17,614 bases of DNA from JBHGAV01 sp041946685 (GCA_041946685.1 JBHGAV010000072.1:1-17614), one strand, 5' to 3'; counted from the stretch's first letter, positions 6,505-14,481 are shown. The notes: generated from the letters alone by a model not told the origin. Numbers and translations: made by a program.

Positions 6505-8203
6505 GAAGGCGGCGCCGGCCCCGCTACGCACCCTGGCCTGGTGGCACGTCGCACTCGGCGGCGGCGCCGCCCTCGGTGCGGTGCTGCTCGTGTACCAGCC
6601 GGCGCTCAACGGCCCCTTCGTTTTCGACGACCAGTATCTGCCGTTCTTCTCTCCTCGCTACGCGGAACAGTCGCTGATCATGGCAACCAAAGGGGTGCGG
6701 CCCTTCCTCATGTTCAGTTTCTGGGTGAACAACCGCCTGGCGGGAATCGAGCCGTTTACCTACCACCTGTGGAACGTCCTCCTCCACTTCGCCAATTCGC
6801 TCCTGGTATTCTTCATCACCCGCCGGTTGCTCGCCTTGGCCGGCTCGCAAAGCCTCGCGCGCGAGTGGATGGCGGCTCTTGCCGGAGCTGTATTCCTGCT
6901 GCACCCGGTGCAGACCGAATCCGTGGCCTACGTGGCCAGCCGCTCCGAGAGTTTGAGCGCGTTGTTTTTCTATTCGGCTTTCACGGTGTTCCTCTATCGC
7001 AAGTCCGAGGCAATTTCCTGGCCTGCCGGCGCCGCGGTGATTCTGCTGTACGGCGCCGCGGTCTCGACCAAGGAGCACACCATCACGCTGCCCGCGGTCC
7101 TGCTGCTGACCGATTACTTTTGGAATCCCGGCTTCTCGCTCAAGGGGATCCGCCGCAACTGGAGGCTTTATGCGCCTCTCGCCGTGGCAGCGGTCGCGGG
7201 CATCGCCTTGGTCTACCGGCTGGTCAGGGGTTCGGTCTCGGCCGGTTTCAGCGTCGAGGGGCTTCCCTGGTACGACTACTTTTACACCCAGTGCCGCGCG
7301 ATGTGGGTGTACTTCCGGCTGTTTCTGTGGCCCTCGGGGCAGAATGTGGACTACGCGTATCCTTACTCCAGGAGCATCCTGGACCACGGCGCCGTTTTCG
7401 GGCTGGCCGGCCTCACGCTGCTGTTGGCCGCAGCCATCTACTTCCGGAAGCGCTATCCCCTGGCAGCCTACGGCTTCGTCGCGGCGCTGATTCTGTTCTC
7501 GCCGACGTCGTCCGTCATCCCCATTCAGGATGCAGTCACCGAAAGGCGGCTCTATCTGCCCATGTTGGGCCTCATCCTGATGGCGGTCGAATTCCTGCGC
7601 CGATGGAAAGCCAGGCGCGCGGTGGTGGTGGGAAGCCTGGGGTGCGTGCTCGTCGGGCTCGCGATTGCCTGCAACCTGCGTACGCGGGTGTGGGCCAGCG
7701 ACGTGCTCCTGTGGGAGGACTCCGTCGCCAAGTCGCCGCACAACAGCCGCGCGCACTTCCACCTGGCGGTGGCCTACAGCCAGCAGGGACGCTGCGAGGA
7801 GGCGTCGAACCGCTTCGAGATCGCCGACCGGTTGGGCAAGCCGGACTATCGCCTGTTCGTCGACTGGGCGCTGGCCGAAGACTGCGCCGGCAGGTCCGAC
7901 CGGGCTATCGACAAACTGAAGCGGGCCGCTGCGATCCAGCCGTCGGCCTATCCCTATTCCCTCCTGGGGATGATCTATGGCAAGCAGAAGCGCTACCAGG
8001 AGGCGCTGGCGGCTCTGGAGACCGCCGAGAAACTCGACCCGCGCGAGAACATGACGCACTTCTACCGGGGCAACATCTATGCGGCCAAGGGAGACGTGGT
8101 GAAGGCCGCGCAGGAATACCGGCGGGCCATCGAGCTGAATCCGGACAACGAAGCGGCGCGGCGCGGGTTGGCCCGCGTCGAAGCGGGCGGCGGACAGCGT
8201 TGA
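6473..8203 (+). CDS. TMTC-like GT-C membrane glycosyltransferase with C-terminal TPR repeats
   Basis: Probably an integral membrane glycosyltransferase that uses a polyprenyl-phosphate sugar donor and acts on the periplasmic side, like eukaryotic TMTC1-4 protein O-mannosyltransferases. After the first membrane helix comes FVFDDQY, with D52-D53 in the first outer loop where GT-C enzymes keep their catalytic Asp. HPVQTESVAYVASRSE matches the H-P-x-x-T-E-x-V motif of the TMTC/DUF1736 group, as does the YFRLFLWPSGQNVDY region (DUF1736). SPTSSVIPIQDAVTERRLYLP follows. About nine or ten hydrophobic helices run to about residue 405, then roughly four TPR units (about 425-570) that would face the substrate. 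The ATG at 6473 lies inside the DUF2304 gene and has only a weak ribosome binding site, consistent with coupled translation. Bacterial acceptors are unknown: protein or glycan are both possible. Confidence 0.82.
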   Translation: MKSNKPARPSEKAAPAPLRTLAWWHVALGGGAALGAVLLVYQPALNGPFVFDDQYLPFFSPRYAEQSLIMATKGVRPFLMFSFWVNNRLAGIEPFTYHLWNVLLHFANSLLVFFITRRLLALAGSQSLAREWMAALAGAVFLLHPVQTESVAYVASRSESLSALFFYSAFTVFLYRKSEAISWPAGAAVILLYGAAVSTKEHTITLPAVLLLTDYFWNPGFSLKGIRRNWRLYAPLAVAAVAGIALVYRLVRGSVSAGFSVEGLPWYDYFYTQCRAMWVYFRLFLWPSGQNVDYAYPYSRSILDHGAVFGLAGLTLLLAAAIYFRKRYPLAAYGFVAALILFSPTSSVIPIQDAVTERRLYLPMLGLILMAVEFLRRWKARRAVVVGSLGCVLVGLAIACNLRTRVWASDVLLWEDSVAKSPHNSRAHFHLAVAYSQQGRCEEASNRFEIADRLGKPDYRLFVDWALAEDCAGRSDRAIDKLKRAAAIQPSAYPYSLLGMIYGKQKRYQEALAALETAEKLDPRENMTHFYRGNIYAAKGDVVKAAQEYRRAIELNPDNEAARRGLARVEAGGGQR

Positions 8204-8213
8204 GAGTATTCCC

Positions 8214-9335
8214 GTGCGCATCGGCGTCAACGCGCTTTACCTGATCCCCGGCGGCGTCGGCGGAACCGAGATCTACCTGCGTTGCCTGCTCAGCGCGCTG
8301 GCCGAAATCGATGGGCAGAACCAGTACTTAGTCTTCACGAACCGGGAGACGGACCCGAGCATCGCCCCGCGTCGGTCGAACTTCACGGTGGCCCCGCAGC
8401 CGGTCCGCGCCGTCTGCCGCCCCTGGAGAATCCTGTGGGAGCAGACGGGGTTGCCTCTGGCGGCGCGCAGCCTGCGCGTGGATGTGCTGTTCAATCCCGG
8501 ATTCACCTCGCCGGTCCTGTGCCCGGTCCCAGCGGTCACGGTTTTCCACGACCTGCAGCATAAACGTCACCCGCAGAACTTCCGCTGGTTCGACCTGCCC
8601 TTCTGGCGGCTCCTGCTATGGGCTGCCGCCCACCGCTCGCGGTCGCTGGTGGCGGTTTCCGAGGCGACGCGGGCGGATCTGCTGCGGTACTACCGTATCC
8701 CGGACGCCAAGATACGGGTCGTGCCGCATGGCGTGGAGGAACAGTTCTTCCAGATCGGGGAACGCCGCCGGCAAGTCCAGCCGGAACCGTACCTGCTGGC
8801 CGTTTCCACTCTTCATCCCCACAAGAATCTGGACCGGCTGGTGCGGGTCTTCGCCCGGTTCAGGCAGAGCCAGCCGGGCTTCCGCCTGGTGATCGCTGGC
8901 ATGCGCGGATTCTACACGGTGGAACTTGAGCGCCTGATTGCGGCCCTCGGCCTCGGGGAGGTGGTTCGCCTCACCGGCTGGCTCCCGCGCGAGGAACTGG
9001 CGGACCTCTACCTGCGCGCCTGGGCTTACGTCAATCCCACTCTCTTTGAGGGCTTCGGGATGCCCGTGTTGGAGGCGCTGGCCGCGGGCGTTCCCACCGC
9101 CTGTTCCTCCATCGAGCCCTTGCGGAGCGTGGCCGGAGACGCGGCCCTTCTGTTTGACCCGCTAAGCGACGACACTCTGCTCGACGCCATGGTCCGGATC
9201 GCCGCCGACGAACTCCTGCGACGGCGCCTGGCCGAAGCCGGCCCCCGCCGCGCTGCCGCCTTCACCTGGCGCAAAACCGCCGAGGCGACGCTGGCGGTGC
9301 TGAGTGAAGCCGCGACAGGGGATCTGAGAAGATAG
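8214..9335 (+). CDS. Glycosyltransferase family 4 (GT-B fold)
   Basis: A cytoplasmic retaining glycosyltransferase of the GT4/group 1 type. The N-terminal Rossmann half starts MRIGVNALYLIPGGVGGTE, with the glycine-rich acceptor-side loop, and contains VFHDLQH and LVAVSEATRADL. The C-terminal half contains LAVSTLHPHKNL, VRLTGWLPREELADLY and the E-x7-E motif EGFGMPVLE (E279 and E287), which binds the nucleotide sugar. Its 373 residues are the usual length. The GTG start lies 10 bp after the TMTC-like stop, so it is likely part of the same transcript. Together with the GT2 at 4362 it probably builds a short glycan, perhaps extending or supplying the TMTC/DPM1 pathway. Donor and acceptor are not predictable. 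Confidence 0.88.
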   Translation: MRIGVNALYLIPGGVGGTEIYLRCLLSALAEIDGQNQYLVFTNRETDPSIAPRRSNFTVAPQPVRAVCRPWRILWEQTGLPLAARSLRVDVLFNPGFTSPVLCPVPAVTVFHDLQHKRHPQNFRWFDLPFWRLLLWAAAHRSRSLVAVSEATRADLLRYYRIPDAKIRVVPHGVEEQFFQIGERRRQVQPEPYLLAVSTLHPHKNLDRLVRVFARFRQSQPGFRLVIAGMRGFYTVELERLIAALGLGEVVRLTGWLPREELADLYLRAWAYVNPTLFEGFGMPVLEALAAGVPTACSSIEPLRSVAGDAALLFDPLSDDTLLDAMVRIAADELLRRRLAEAGPRRAAAFTWRKTAEATLAVLSEAATGDLRR

Positions 9336-9349
9336 TCTTTACGGTCAAT

Positions 9350-10693
9350 ATGGATCCGTGGACCCCCAGTTCGTGGCGCGCCAAGCCCGCCCTCCAGCAA
9401 CCCGTCTATCCTTCTCCCGATGAGCTGGCAGCAGTGCTCACTGACCTAACCAGGATGCCGCCGCTCGTGACTCCCTGGGAGATCGACACGCTAAGGACCC
9501 AGTTGGCCGAAGCTGCGGCCGGGCGCCGTTTCCTGCTCGAAGGCGGCGATTGCGCCGAGCGCTTCACCGACTGCGACGCAGGCATCATCACCGACAAGCT
9601 CAAGGTCCTGTTGCAGATGAGCCTGGTGCTGATTCACGGCAGCAAGCGACCCGTCATCCGCGTGGGCCGCTTTGCGGGCCAGTATGCCAAGCCTCGGAGC
9701 GAAGATTTCGAGACTCGCGGCGGCGTGACTCTGCCCAGCTATCGCGGTGATCTGATCAACAGCCCCGGCTTCAGTGTTGAAGAGCGCACCCCCAATCCCC
9801 AACTGTTGCTCCGGGGCCATAGCCGGGCGGCCCTGACCCTGAACTTCATCCGCGCCCTGGTGAAAGGCGGCTTCGCCGACCTGCACCACCCCGAGTATTG
9901 GGACCTGGAATGGGCGCGCCAGTCGCCCCTGGAGCCCGAGTATCACCGAGTCGTCGCCCGGATCGGCGAGTCCCTCTTGTTTCTCGAGAACGTCCTGGGC
10001 CTGCGCGGGGGCGAGATCGAGCGCGTGGATTTCTTCACCGCTCACGAAGGGCTGCATCTGGCCTACGAAGAAGCGCAGACGCGGCTCGATCAGCGCAGCG
10101 GCCGCTGGTACGACCTCTCCACCCATTTCCCGTGGATCGGGATGCGCACAGCCGATCCCGACGGCGCGCACGTCGAGTATTTCCGCGGCATCTCGAATCC
10201 CATTGCCCTGAAGGTCGGCCCGGCGATGACGCCGGCCACGCTGCTGCGACTGCTGGATCTTCTCGATCCGGACAACCAGCCTGGCAGGCTGACCCTGGTC
10301 CACCGCCTTGGGGCCTGCCGGATCGCCGAATGCCTTCCGCCGCTCATACGAGCGGTCCGGGACACGGGGCGCACCGTTCTGTGGTGTTCGGATCCGATGC
10401 ACGGCAACACCCGGCTGACCGGAAATGGCGTAAAGACGCGCCGCTTCGACGAAATCTTGAGCGAGATGGAGCAATCGTTTGACATTCACGCCGCCGCCGG
10501 GAGCCGCCTGGGCGGTGTTCATATCGAGTTCACGGGCGAAGACGTAACCGAGTGCATCGGTGGAGCACGGGGGCTCGCAGAGGCCGACTTGGGAAGGCAC
10601 TACACATCGGAAGTCGACCCGCGCCTCAACGGGGAGCAGGCGCTTGAGATCGCCATGCTCATCGCCCGCAAGATGTCCGCTGACGGCGTGTGA
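9350..10693 (+). CDS. aroG: 3-deoxy-7-phosphoheptulonate (DAHP) synthase, class II
   Basis: It catalyses the first step of the shikimate pathway, condensing phosphoenolpyruvate with erythrose 4-phosphate. All class II hallmarks are present: LLEGGDCAERF, IRVGRFAGQYAKPRS, RGDLIN, TAHEGLHLAYE, STHFPWIGMRT, GISNPIALKVGP, HRLGA, DPMHGNT, FTGEDVTECIGG and VDPRLNGEQALE. The metal ligands by family comparison are C68, H351, E397 and D423. The 447 residues are slightly shorter than the mycobacterial enzyme, with a shorter N-terminal extension, so the allosteric behaviour may differ. The ATG at 9350 lies 14 bp after the GT4 stop and lacks a clear ribosome binding site. A plant/actinobacterial-type DAHP synthase between glycosyltransferase and thiamine genes is an uncommon neighbourhood. 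The function is secure; the symbol follows the mycobacterial name. Confidence 0.95.
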   Translation: MDPWTPSSWRAKPALQQPVYPSPDELAAVLTDLTRMPPLVTPWEIDTLRTQLAEAAAGRRFLLEGGDCAERFTDCDAGIITDKLKVLLQMSLVLIHGSKRPVIRVGRFAGQYAKPRSEDFETRGGVTLPSYRGDLINSPGFSVEERTPNPQLLLRGHSRAALTLNFIRALVKGGFADLHHPEYWDLEWARQSPLEPEYHRVVARIGESLLFLENVLGLRGGEIERVDFFTAHEGLHLAYEEAQTRLDQRSGRWYDLSTHFPWIGMRTADPDGAHVEYFRGISNPIALKVGPAMTPATLLRLLDLLDPDNQPGRLTLVHRLGACRIAECLPPLIRAVRDTGRTVLWCSDPMHGNTRLTGNGVKTRRFDEILSEMEQSFDIHAAAGSRLGGVHIEFTGEDVTECIGGARGLAEADLGRHYTSEVDPRLNGEQALEIAMLIARKMSADGV

Positions 10694-10706
10694 AAGGAGC
10701 GCTGCC

Positions 10707-11510
10707 TTGGATCAAGCGCTGAGACTTTGGGGTGACATCCTGCGCATCCGCTCGGAAGCGCCGCTGGTTCACAACATCACCAACTATGTGGTCATGAACA
10801 CGACCGCGAACGCCCTGCTTGCCCTGGGCGCGTCGCCCGTCATGGCACATGCCGTGGAGGAGGTGGAGGAGATGACCGGCATCGCCAGGGCGTTGGTGCT
10901 CAACATCGGCACCTTGAGCGAGCGTTGGATTGACGCCATGGTCAAGGCCGGGCGCAGGGCCGGCCAGAAGGGCATACCAGTTGTGCTCGACCCCGTCGGA
11001 GCAGGCGCCACCCAGTTCCGGACGGCAGCCGCGCATACGCTCTTGCGCGAGGCCCGTCCGGCAATCATTCGAGGGAACGCTTCCGAGATGCGCGCTGTCC
11101 TGTTCGCCGAGGATGCCACCAAGGGCGTGGACAGCACTCATTCCTCCGAGGAGGCGCTGGACGCCGCGCGCATCCTCGCGGAACATTGCGGCTGCGTGGT
11201 GAGCGTGAGCGGCGCGGTGGACCTCGTCGTCGGCAGCTACTCGTCGATTCGGATTTCCAATGGCCATCCCATGATGCCGCGTGTTACCGGTTTGGGTTGC
11301 ACCGCCACGGCTTTGACCGGCGCCTTCGCCGCCGTCAACCCTGACCCTCTACGGGCCGCGGCGCACGCCATGGCCACGCTCGGGATCGCCGGTGAAATGG
11401 CGGCTGAGCGCGCCGAAGGCCCCGGCAGTCTCCAGATGCACCTGCTAGATGCTCTGTACCGCATCGAGGAGTCCGACATCCGGCAGCGCCTCAGGATGGA
11501 GGAGGCTTGA
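10707..11510 (+). CDS. thiM: Hydroxyethylthiazole kinase
   Basis: It phosphorylates 4-methyl-5-(2-hydroxyethyl)thiazole for thiamine salvage, giving the thiazole phosphate that ThiE uses. Motifs are PLVHNITNYVVMN, GASPVMAHA, LDPVGAGAT, IRGNASEM and VTGLGCTATALTGAF. The start is TTG 10707, set 7 bases after AAGGAG at 10694-10699, giving 267 residues. With this start the catalytic cysteine is C198, the same number as in the Bacillus subtilis enzyme, which supports the choice over the longer frame that begins inside the DAHP synthase gene. The gap from the DAHP synthase gene is 13 bp and thiE begins on the next base, so these genes are likely co-transcribed. No TPP riboswitch is visible upstream. 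Confidence 0.95.
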   Translation: MDQALRLWGDILRIRSEAPLVHNITNYVVMNTTANALLALGASPVMAHAVEEVEEMTGIARALVLNIGTLSERWIDAMVKAGRRAGQKGIPVVLDPVGAGATQFRTAAAHTLLREARPAIIRGNASEMRAVLFAEDATKGVDSTHSSEEALDAARILAEHCGCVVSVSGAVDLVVGSYSSIRISNGHPMMPRVTGLGCTATALTGAFAAVNPDPLRAAAHAMATLGIAGEMAAERAEGPGSLQMHLLDALYRIEESDIRQRLRMEEA

Positions 11511-12149
11511 TTGAAGCCCGTTCCGGACTGGCGGCTGTACCTGGTGACGGATCGCACGCTGGCTCACCCCCGGCCCCTGGAAGAGGTGGTCGAGGCCGCC
11601 GTACGGGGCGGCGTGACTGCCGTGCAACTCCGGGAGAAGCAGTGCGGGACCCGGCAGTTCGTTGCCGTTGCCAAGTCGTTGAGAGCCATCCTGCCTGCCG
11701 GGGTGCCTCTCATCATCAACGACCGCGTGGATGTTGCGCTCGCCGCGGGCGCCGATGGGGTTCATCTGGGCCAATCCGACATGGACTACCACGACGCGCG
11801 CCGCCTGGTGGGACCGGACCGCTTCGTTGGCCTGTCGGTTGAGACCATGGAGCAGGCCCTGGCGGCGGAGCAGTTGGACGCCGACTATCTGGGGGTCAGC
11901 CCGATCTTCCCCACCCCAACGAAGACCGACACCGGCAGCGCCTGGGGAATCGAAGGGCTGCGCCTGTTGCGGGCTCATTCGAGACGCAAGCTCATTGCCA
12001 TCGGCGGGATCAACGAACGCAACGCCGGCGAAGTGATCGCCGCCGGCGCGGACGGCATCGCCGTGGTCTCGGCCATCTGCGCCGCGCCCGACCCGGAGTT
12101 CGCCGCGCGCAAGTTACGGCGGATTGTTGACCGGCGCGGCCCGAGCTAG
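11511..12149 (+). CDS. thiE: Thiamine-phosphate synthase
   Basis: It joins hydroxymethylpyrimidine diphosphate with thiazole phosphate to form thiamine phosphate. A TIM barrel of 212 residues with the family motifs AVQLREK (R41, K43), IINDRVDVA (N70-D71-R72), GVHLGQSD (D90), YLGVSPIFPTPTK and IAIGGI. The TTG start directly follows the thiM TGA, and GGAGGAG at the end of thiM is its ribosome binding site. This keeps thiM and thiE translationally linked. The end is unusual: its TAG (12147-12149) and the TAG of the converging FAD oxidoreductase (12148-12146) share one CTAG. Only thiM and thiE of the thiamine pathway are in view, so this looks like a salvage-and-coupling pair. Confidence 0.95.
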   Translation: MKPVPDWRLYLVTDRTLAHPRPLEEVVEAAVRGGVTAVQLREKQCGTRQFVAVAKSLRAILPAGVPLIINDRVDVALAAGADGVHLGQSDMDYHDARRLVGPDRFVGLSVETMEQALAAEQLDADYLGVSPIFPTPTKTDTGSAWGIEGLRLLRAHSRRKLIAIGGINERNAGEVIAAGADGIAVVSAICAAPDPEFAARKLRRIVDRRGPS

Positions 12150-13522
12150 GCCTCCGGCCGGATGTTCTGATTCACGCGGAAGAAGTTGGCCGGATCGTAC
12201 GTCTTCTTGATCGCCGCCAGGCGCTTGTAATTCTTCCCGTAGGTGGCCTTCACGCGATCCTGACCCTCGTCCATCATGAAGTTCACGTACGCGCCACCCG
12301 CCGAGTGCGGATGCAGCGCCTCCCAGTAGCTCCGCGCCCACGACGTGATCTTCTCCTTGTTCGCAGGATCAGGATCCACGCCGACAATCACTCCGGCCCA
12401 CTTCGAGTCTCTGAACTGAAAGGCCGTGTCTCCGCTGCCGACCCGCGACACCGCGCCGTCGATGGGATAGAGATGGGCCGTGGAGTGCATCGTGGGGAGC
12501 CTGGAACCGTGTTCGGCGTGAAGGTCGATTGCCTTGGAGTTGAACTCCTTGAAGACGTCCGCCTTCCAGTACCACTGCAAGCCCGGGGGGTAGAGACCGT
12601 CGAACAGGCTCTGGAGCACGGGAAAGGGCATCGGCCCCACGTGATCGAATGCCGGCTTTCCGAACTGCCGCATGGGTTGGAGAGCCTTGTCGGTCTGCTC
12701 AGGTGGGAGCGTCGAGCACCAGACGACCCCGCACATCTTCTTCAGATGAAGCTCCTTTGGGAACATGGGAGCGGGAGGCACGGTGAGGAAAGCGAAGAAA
12801 CCGTTGATCTCCTCCGGCGCGGCCGTGATGAACTGGCTGTAGAAGCGGAGGACATCCGGCGCCTGATCGATGGGCCAAAACGTCGGACCCGCCTGGACTA
12901 TCTTGACCGGGTGCAGTTGGAACAGGAACGAGGTCACGACGCCGAAGTTGCCTCCGCCGCCCCGCACGGCCCAATAGAGGTCCGCATGTTCGCTGGCATT
13001 CGCCGCCACGAACGTCCCGTCGGCCAGCACCATGTCCACGGCCAGGAGGTTGTCGATGGTCAGCCCGTACCTTCGGGTCAGGTGACCGATCCCGCCGCCG
13101 AGGGTCAGGCCGCCGACGCCGGTGGTGGAAATCGTGCCCGCCGGTGTGGTCAGGCCAAAGGCGTGGCCGGCATGGTCCACGTCATTCCAGGTGCAGCCGC
13201 CCTCCACCCGCATGGTGCGGGCGGCGGGATCAACGTGGGTGCTCCTCATCCGGCTGAGGTCGATCACGAGCCCGCCGTCGCAGACGGCCAGGCCGGCGCC
13301 GTTGTGGCCGCCGCCGCGCACGGCCACCAGCATGTTGGCGTTGCGTGCGAAAAGCACGGCTTGAATCACGTCGGCGACGTCCGCGCATCTGACAATCATC
13401 CGGGGCCGCTTGTCGATCATCGCGTTGTAGACCTTTCGAGCCGATTCATAGGCGGCGTCCTGGGGCTGGATGAGTTCTCCCCGGAGCCGCACACGTAGTT
13501 CGTCCGCAGATTGTGCAGCCAT
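12146..13522 (-). CDS. FAD-binding oxidoreductase, berberine-bridge-enzyme (BBE)-like
   Basis: A 458-residue flavin oxidase/dehydrogenase of the PCMH/VAO fold, with an FAD-binding half (about 35-210), a substrate half, and a C-terminal BBE segment ending YDPANFFRVNQNI. GGGHN contains H73, the usual site of covalent 8-alpha-histidyl FAD. The second covalent site found in bicovalent members, a Cys in GxCxxVGVGG, appears to be isoleucine (I131 in GTISTTGVGG), so monocovalent FAD is expected. No signal peptide is seen, so it is probably cytosolic. GAGGAG 6 bases before the ATG supports the start at 13522. Substrates in this family range from sugars to alkaloid-like compounds and cannot be predicted here. 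It lies 77 bp downstream of the homocysteine methyltransferase gene on the same strand, with a terminator-like hairpin between, so it is probably a separate unit. Confidence 0.88.
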   Translation of the reverse strand: MAAQSADELRVRLRGELIQPQDAAYESARKVYNAMIDKRPRMIVRCADVADVIQAVLFARNANMLVAVRGGGHNGAGLAVCDGGLVIDLSRMRSTHVDPAARTMRVEGGCTWNDVDHAGHAFGLTTPAGTISTTGVGGLTLGGGIGHLTRRYGLTIDNLLAVDMVLADGTFVAANASEHADLYWAVRGGGGNFGVVTSFLFQLHPVKIVQAGPTFWPIDQAPDVLRFYSQFITAAPEEINGFFAFLTVPPAPMFPKELHLKKMCGVVWCSTLPPEQTDKALQPMRQFGKPAFDHVGPMPFPVLQSLFDGLYPPGLQWYWKADVFKEFNSKAIDLHAEHGSRLPTMHSTAHLYPIDGAVSRVGSGDTAFQFRDSKWAGVIVGVDPDPANKEKITSWARSYWEALHPHSAGGAYVNFMMDEGQDRVKATYGKNYKRLAAIKKTYDPANFFRVNQNIRPEA

Positions 13523-13565
13523 AGTTGTCTCCTCTGAGTGGTGTTGGCACTTCCCAGTTGGCTTC

Positions 13566-13571
13566 AGTATA
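13566..13571 (-). promoter_or_regulatory. Possible -10 box for the FAD oxidoreductase gene
   Basis: On the minus strand the bases read TATACT, one change from TATAAT. They sit about 44 bases ahead of the ATG at 13522 and just after the hairpin that follows the preceding gene. No recognisable -35 box lies 16-18 bases upstream. Support is therefore weak. Confidence 0.3.
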
Positions 13572-13593
13572 AAGGAAGGCCGGCGAGCCGGCT
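13572..13593 (-). terminator. Weak intrinsic terminator after the homocysteine methyltransferase gene
   Basis: On the minus strand GCCGG (13592-13588), a 4-base loop CTCG and CCGGC (13583-13579) form a 5-bp GC stem, extendable by one G-U pair. It is followed by CTTCCTTT. It begins 7 bases after the stop codon of the homocysteine methyltransferase gene. The stem is short and the T-run is interrupted, so termination may be partial. Confidence 0.4.
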
Positions 13594-13599
13594 GCGAAA

Positions 13600-14481
13600 T
13601 CAGGCGGAAGCAGCGCGAATTTTACTTGCGACAGCCCGTATGAATTCCGGTGTGGTGCCGCAGCAGCCCCCGACGAACATCGCCCCTGCTTCCACCAGCG
13701 CCGGAACGTACGAGGCGAACTCCTCGGGACTGATCCGGTAAACCGTGCGCCCGTCCACCAGTTCCGGGAGCCCGGCGTTGGGCTTCATCCAAAGCGGCAG
13801 GCTGGTAACAGCGCGCAGGCGGCGGCAGATCGAAACGTAGCCTGGAATGCCCTGCCCGCAGTTGGCGCCTATCACATCAGCGCCAGCCTCGGTAAGACCC
13901 GCGGCCGCCTGCTCGGGCGTGACGCCCATCATGGTGCGATCTCTGTTCCGCCCCGAATCATAAACCATGCACGCCACCACGGGGAGCCCAGTCTTACGGC
14001 AGGCCTCAACCGCCACCTTGGCTTCTTCCAGGTCGGCCATGGTCTCCAACACCAGGGCATCCGGGCCCGCGGCAGCCAGAATTCCGGCCTGTTCGTCGAA
14101 GACGTCTACCAACTCTTCCCGCGTCACTTCCCCCGTGACTAGCAGCCGGCCCGTCGGGCCGAGCGAAGCGAAGACTAGCGCCCGCCCCGCCGCAGCCCGC
14201 CGTGAGATCTCCACTCCGGCCCGATTCAGCTCTACGATTCGATCAGCAAGGCCATGCTTTTTCAAAGTAATACGGTTGCAGCTAAATGTATTGGTTAATA
14301 TGGTCTGGCTGCCCGCTTCCACATAGGCGCTGGGCACCGCCTCCACGCGCTCCGGGTGCGTGAGGTTCCAGGCGTCTCCGAGTTCTCCCGGAGCTAGCCC
14401 GGAAGCCAGGAACAAGCTCCCCCACGCCCCATCGGTCAGGATGGGAGCGTCCTTTTTCAACCGCTCAATCAGTTCGTTCAT
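13600..14481 (-). CDS. Homocysteine S-methyltransferase, stand-alone MetH N-terminal-type module
   Basis: It is predicted to transfer a methyl group to homocysteine to make methionine, here most likely from the methylcobalamin-bearing corrinoid protein encoded just upstream. The 293-residue barrel carries the Zn-binding cysteines C208 (GANCGQG) and C273-C274 (GGCCGTTPE), as in the homocysteine half of cobalamin-dependent methionine synthase. Other family marks are TDGAWGS, NLTHPE and ILTNTFSCNR. ATG 14481 overlaps the corrinoid gene stop as ATGA, and GGTGGGGA lies just before it. Longer frames upstream fall inside the corrinoid gene. The protein stops after this domain: it has no folate, cobalamin or reactivation domain. 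A betaine- or S-methylmethionine-type methyl donor is the alternative, but the coupling to a corrinoid protein argues against it. Confidence 0.88.
   Translation of the reverse strand: MNELIERLKKDAPILTDGAWGSLFLASGLAPGELGDAWNLTHPERVEAVPSAYVEAGSQTILTNTFSCNRITLKKHGLADRIVELNRAGVEISRRAAAGRALVFASLGPTGRLLVTGEVTREELVDVFDEQAGILAAAGPDALVLETMADLEEAKVAVEACRKTGLPVVACMVYDSGRNRDRTMMGVTPEQAAAGLTEAGADVIGANCGQGIPGYVSICRRLRAVTSLPLWMKPNAGLPELVDGRTVYRISPEEFASYVPALVEAGAMFVGGCCGTTPEFIRAVASKIRAASA

Noticed and set aside
6524..8244. Very long open frames on the minus strand and in a second plus frame over the TMTC-like gene
   Set aside because: The DUF1736, DD-loop and TPR motifs are in the 6473 frame only. The others are compositional shadows.
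10560..10706. Upstream extension of thiM by 49 codons
   Set aside because: It overlaps the DAHP synthase gene and adds non-homologous residues. TTG 10707 has AAGGAG at the right distance and places the catalytic Cys at 198.
10707..10735. CTGAGA just after the thiM start, resembling part of a TPP riboswitch (THI box)
   Set aside because: It is inside the coding sequence and the remaining conserved riboswitch elements are absent.
12305..13498. Plus-strand open frame of almost 400 codons opposite the FAD oxidoreductase
   Set aside because: The minus strand has the GGGHN flavin motif, the BBE tail and a GAGGAG ribosome binding site. The plus frame has no recognisable content.
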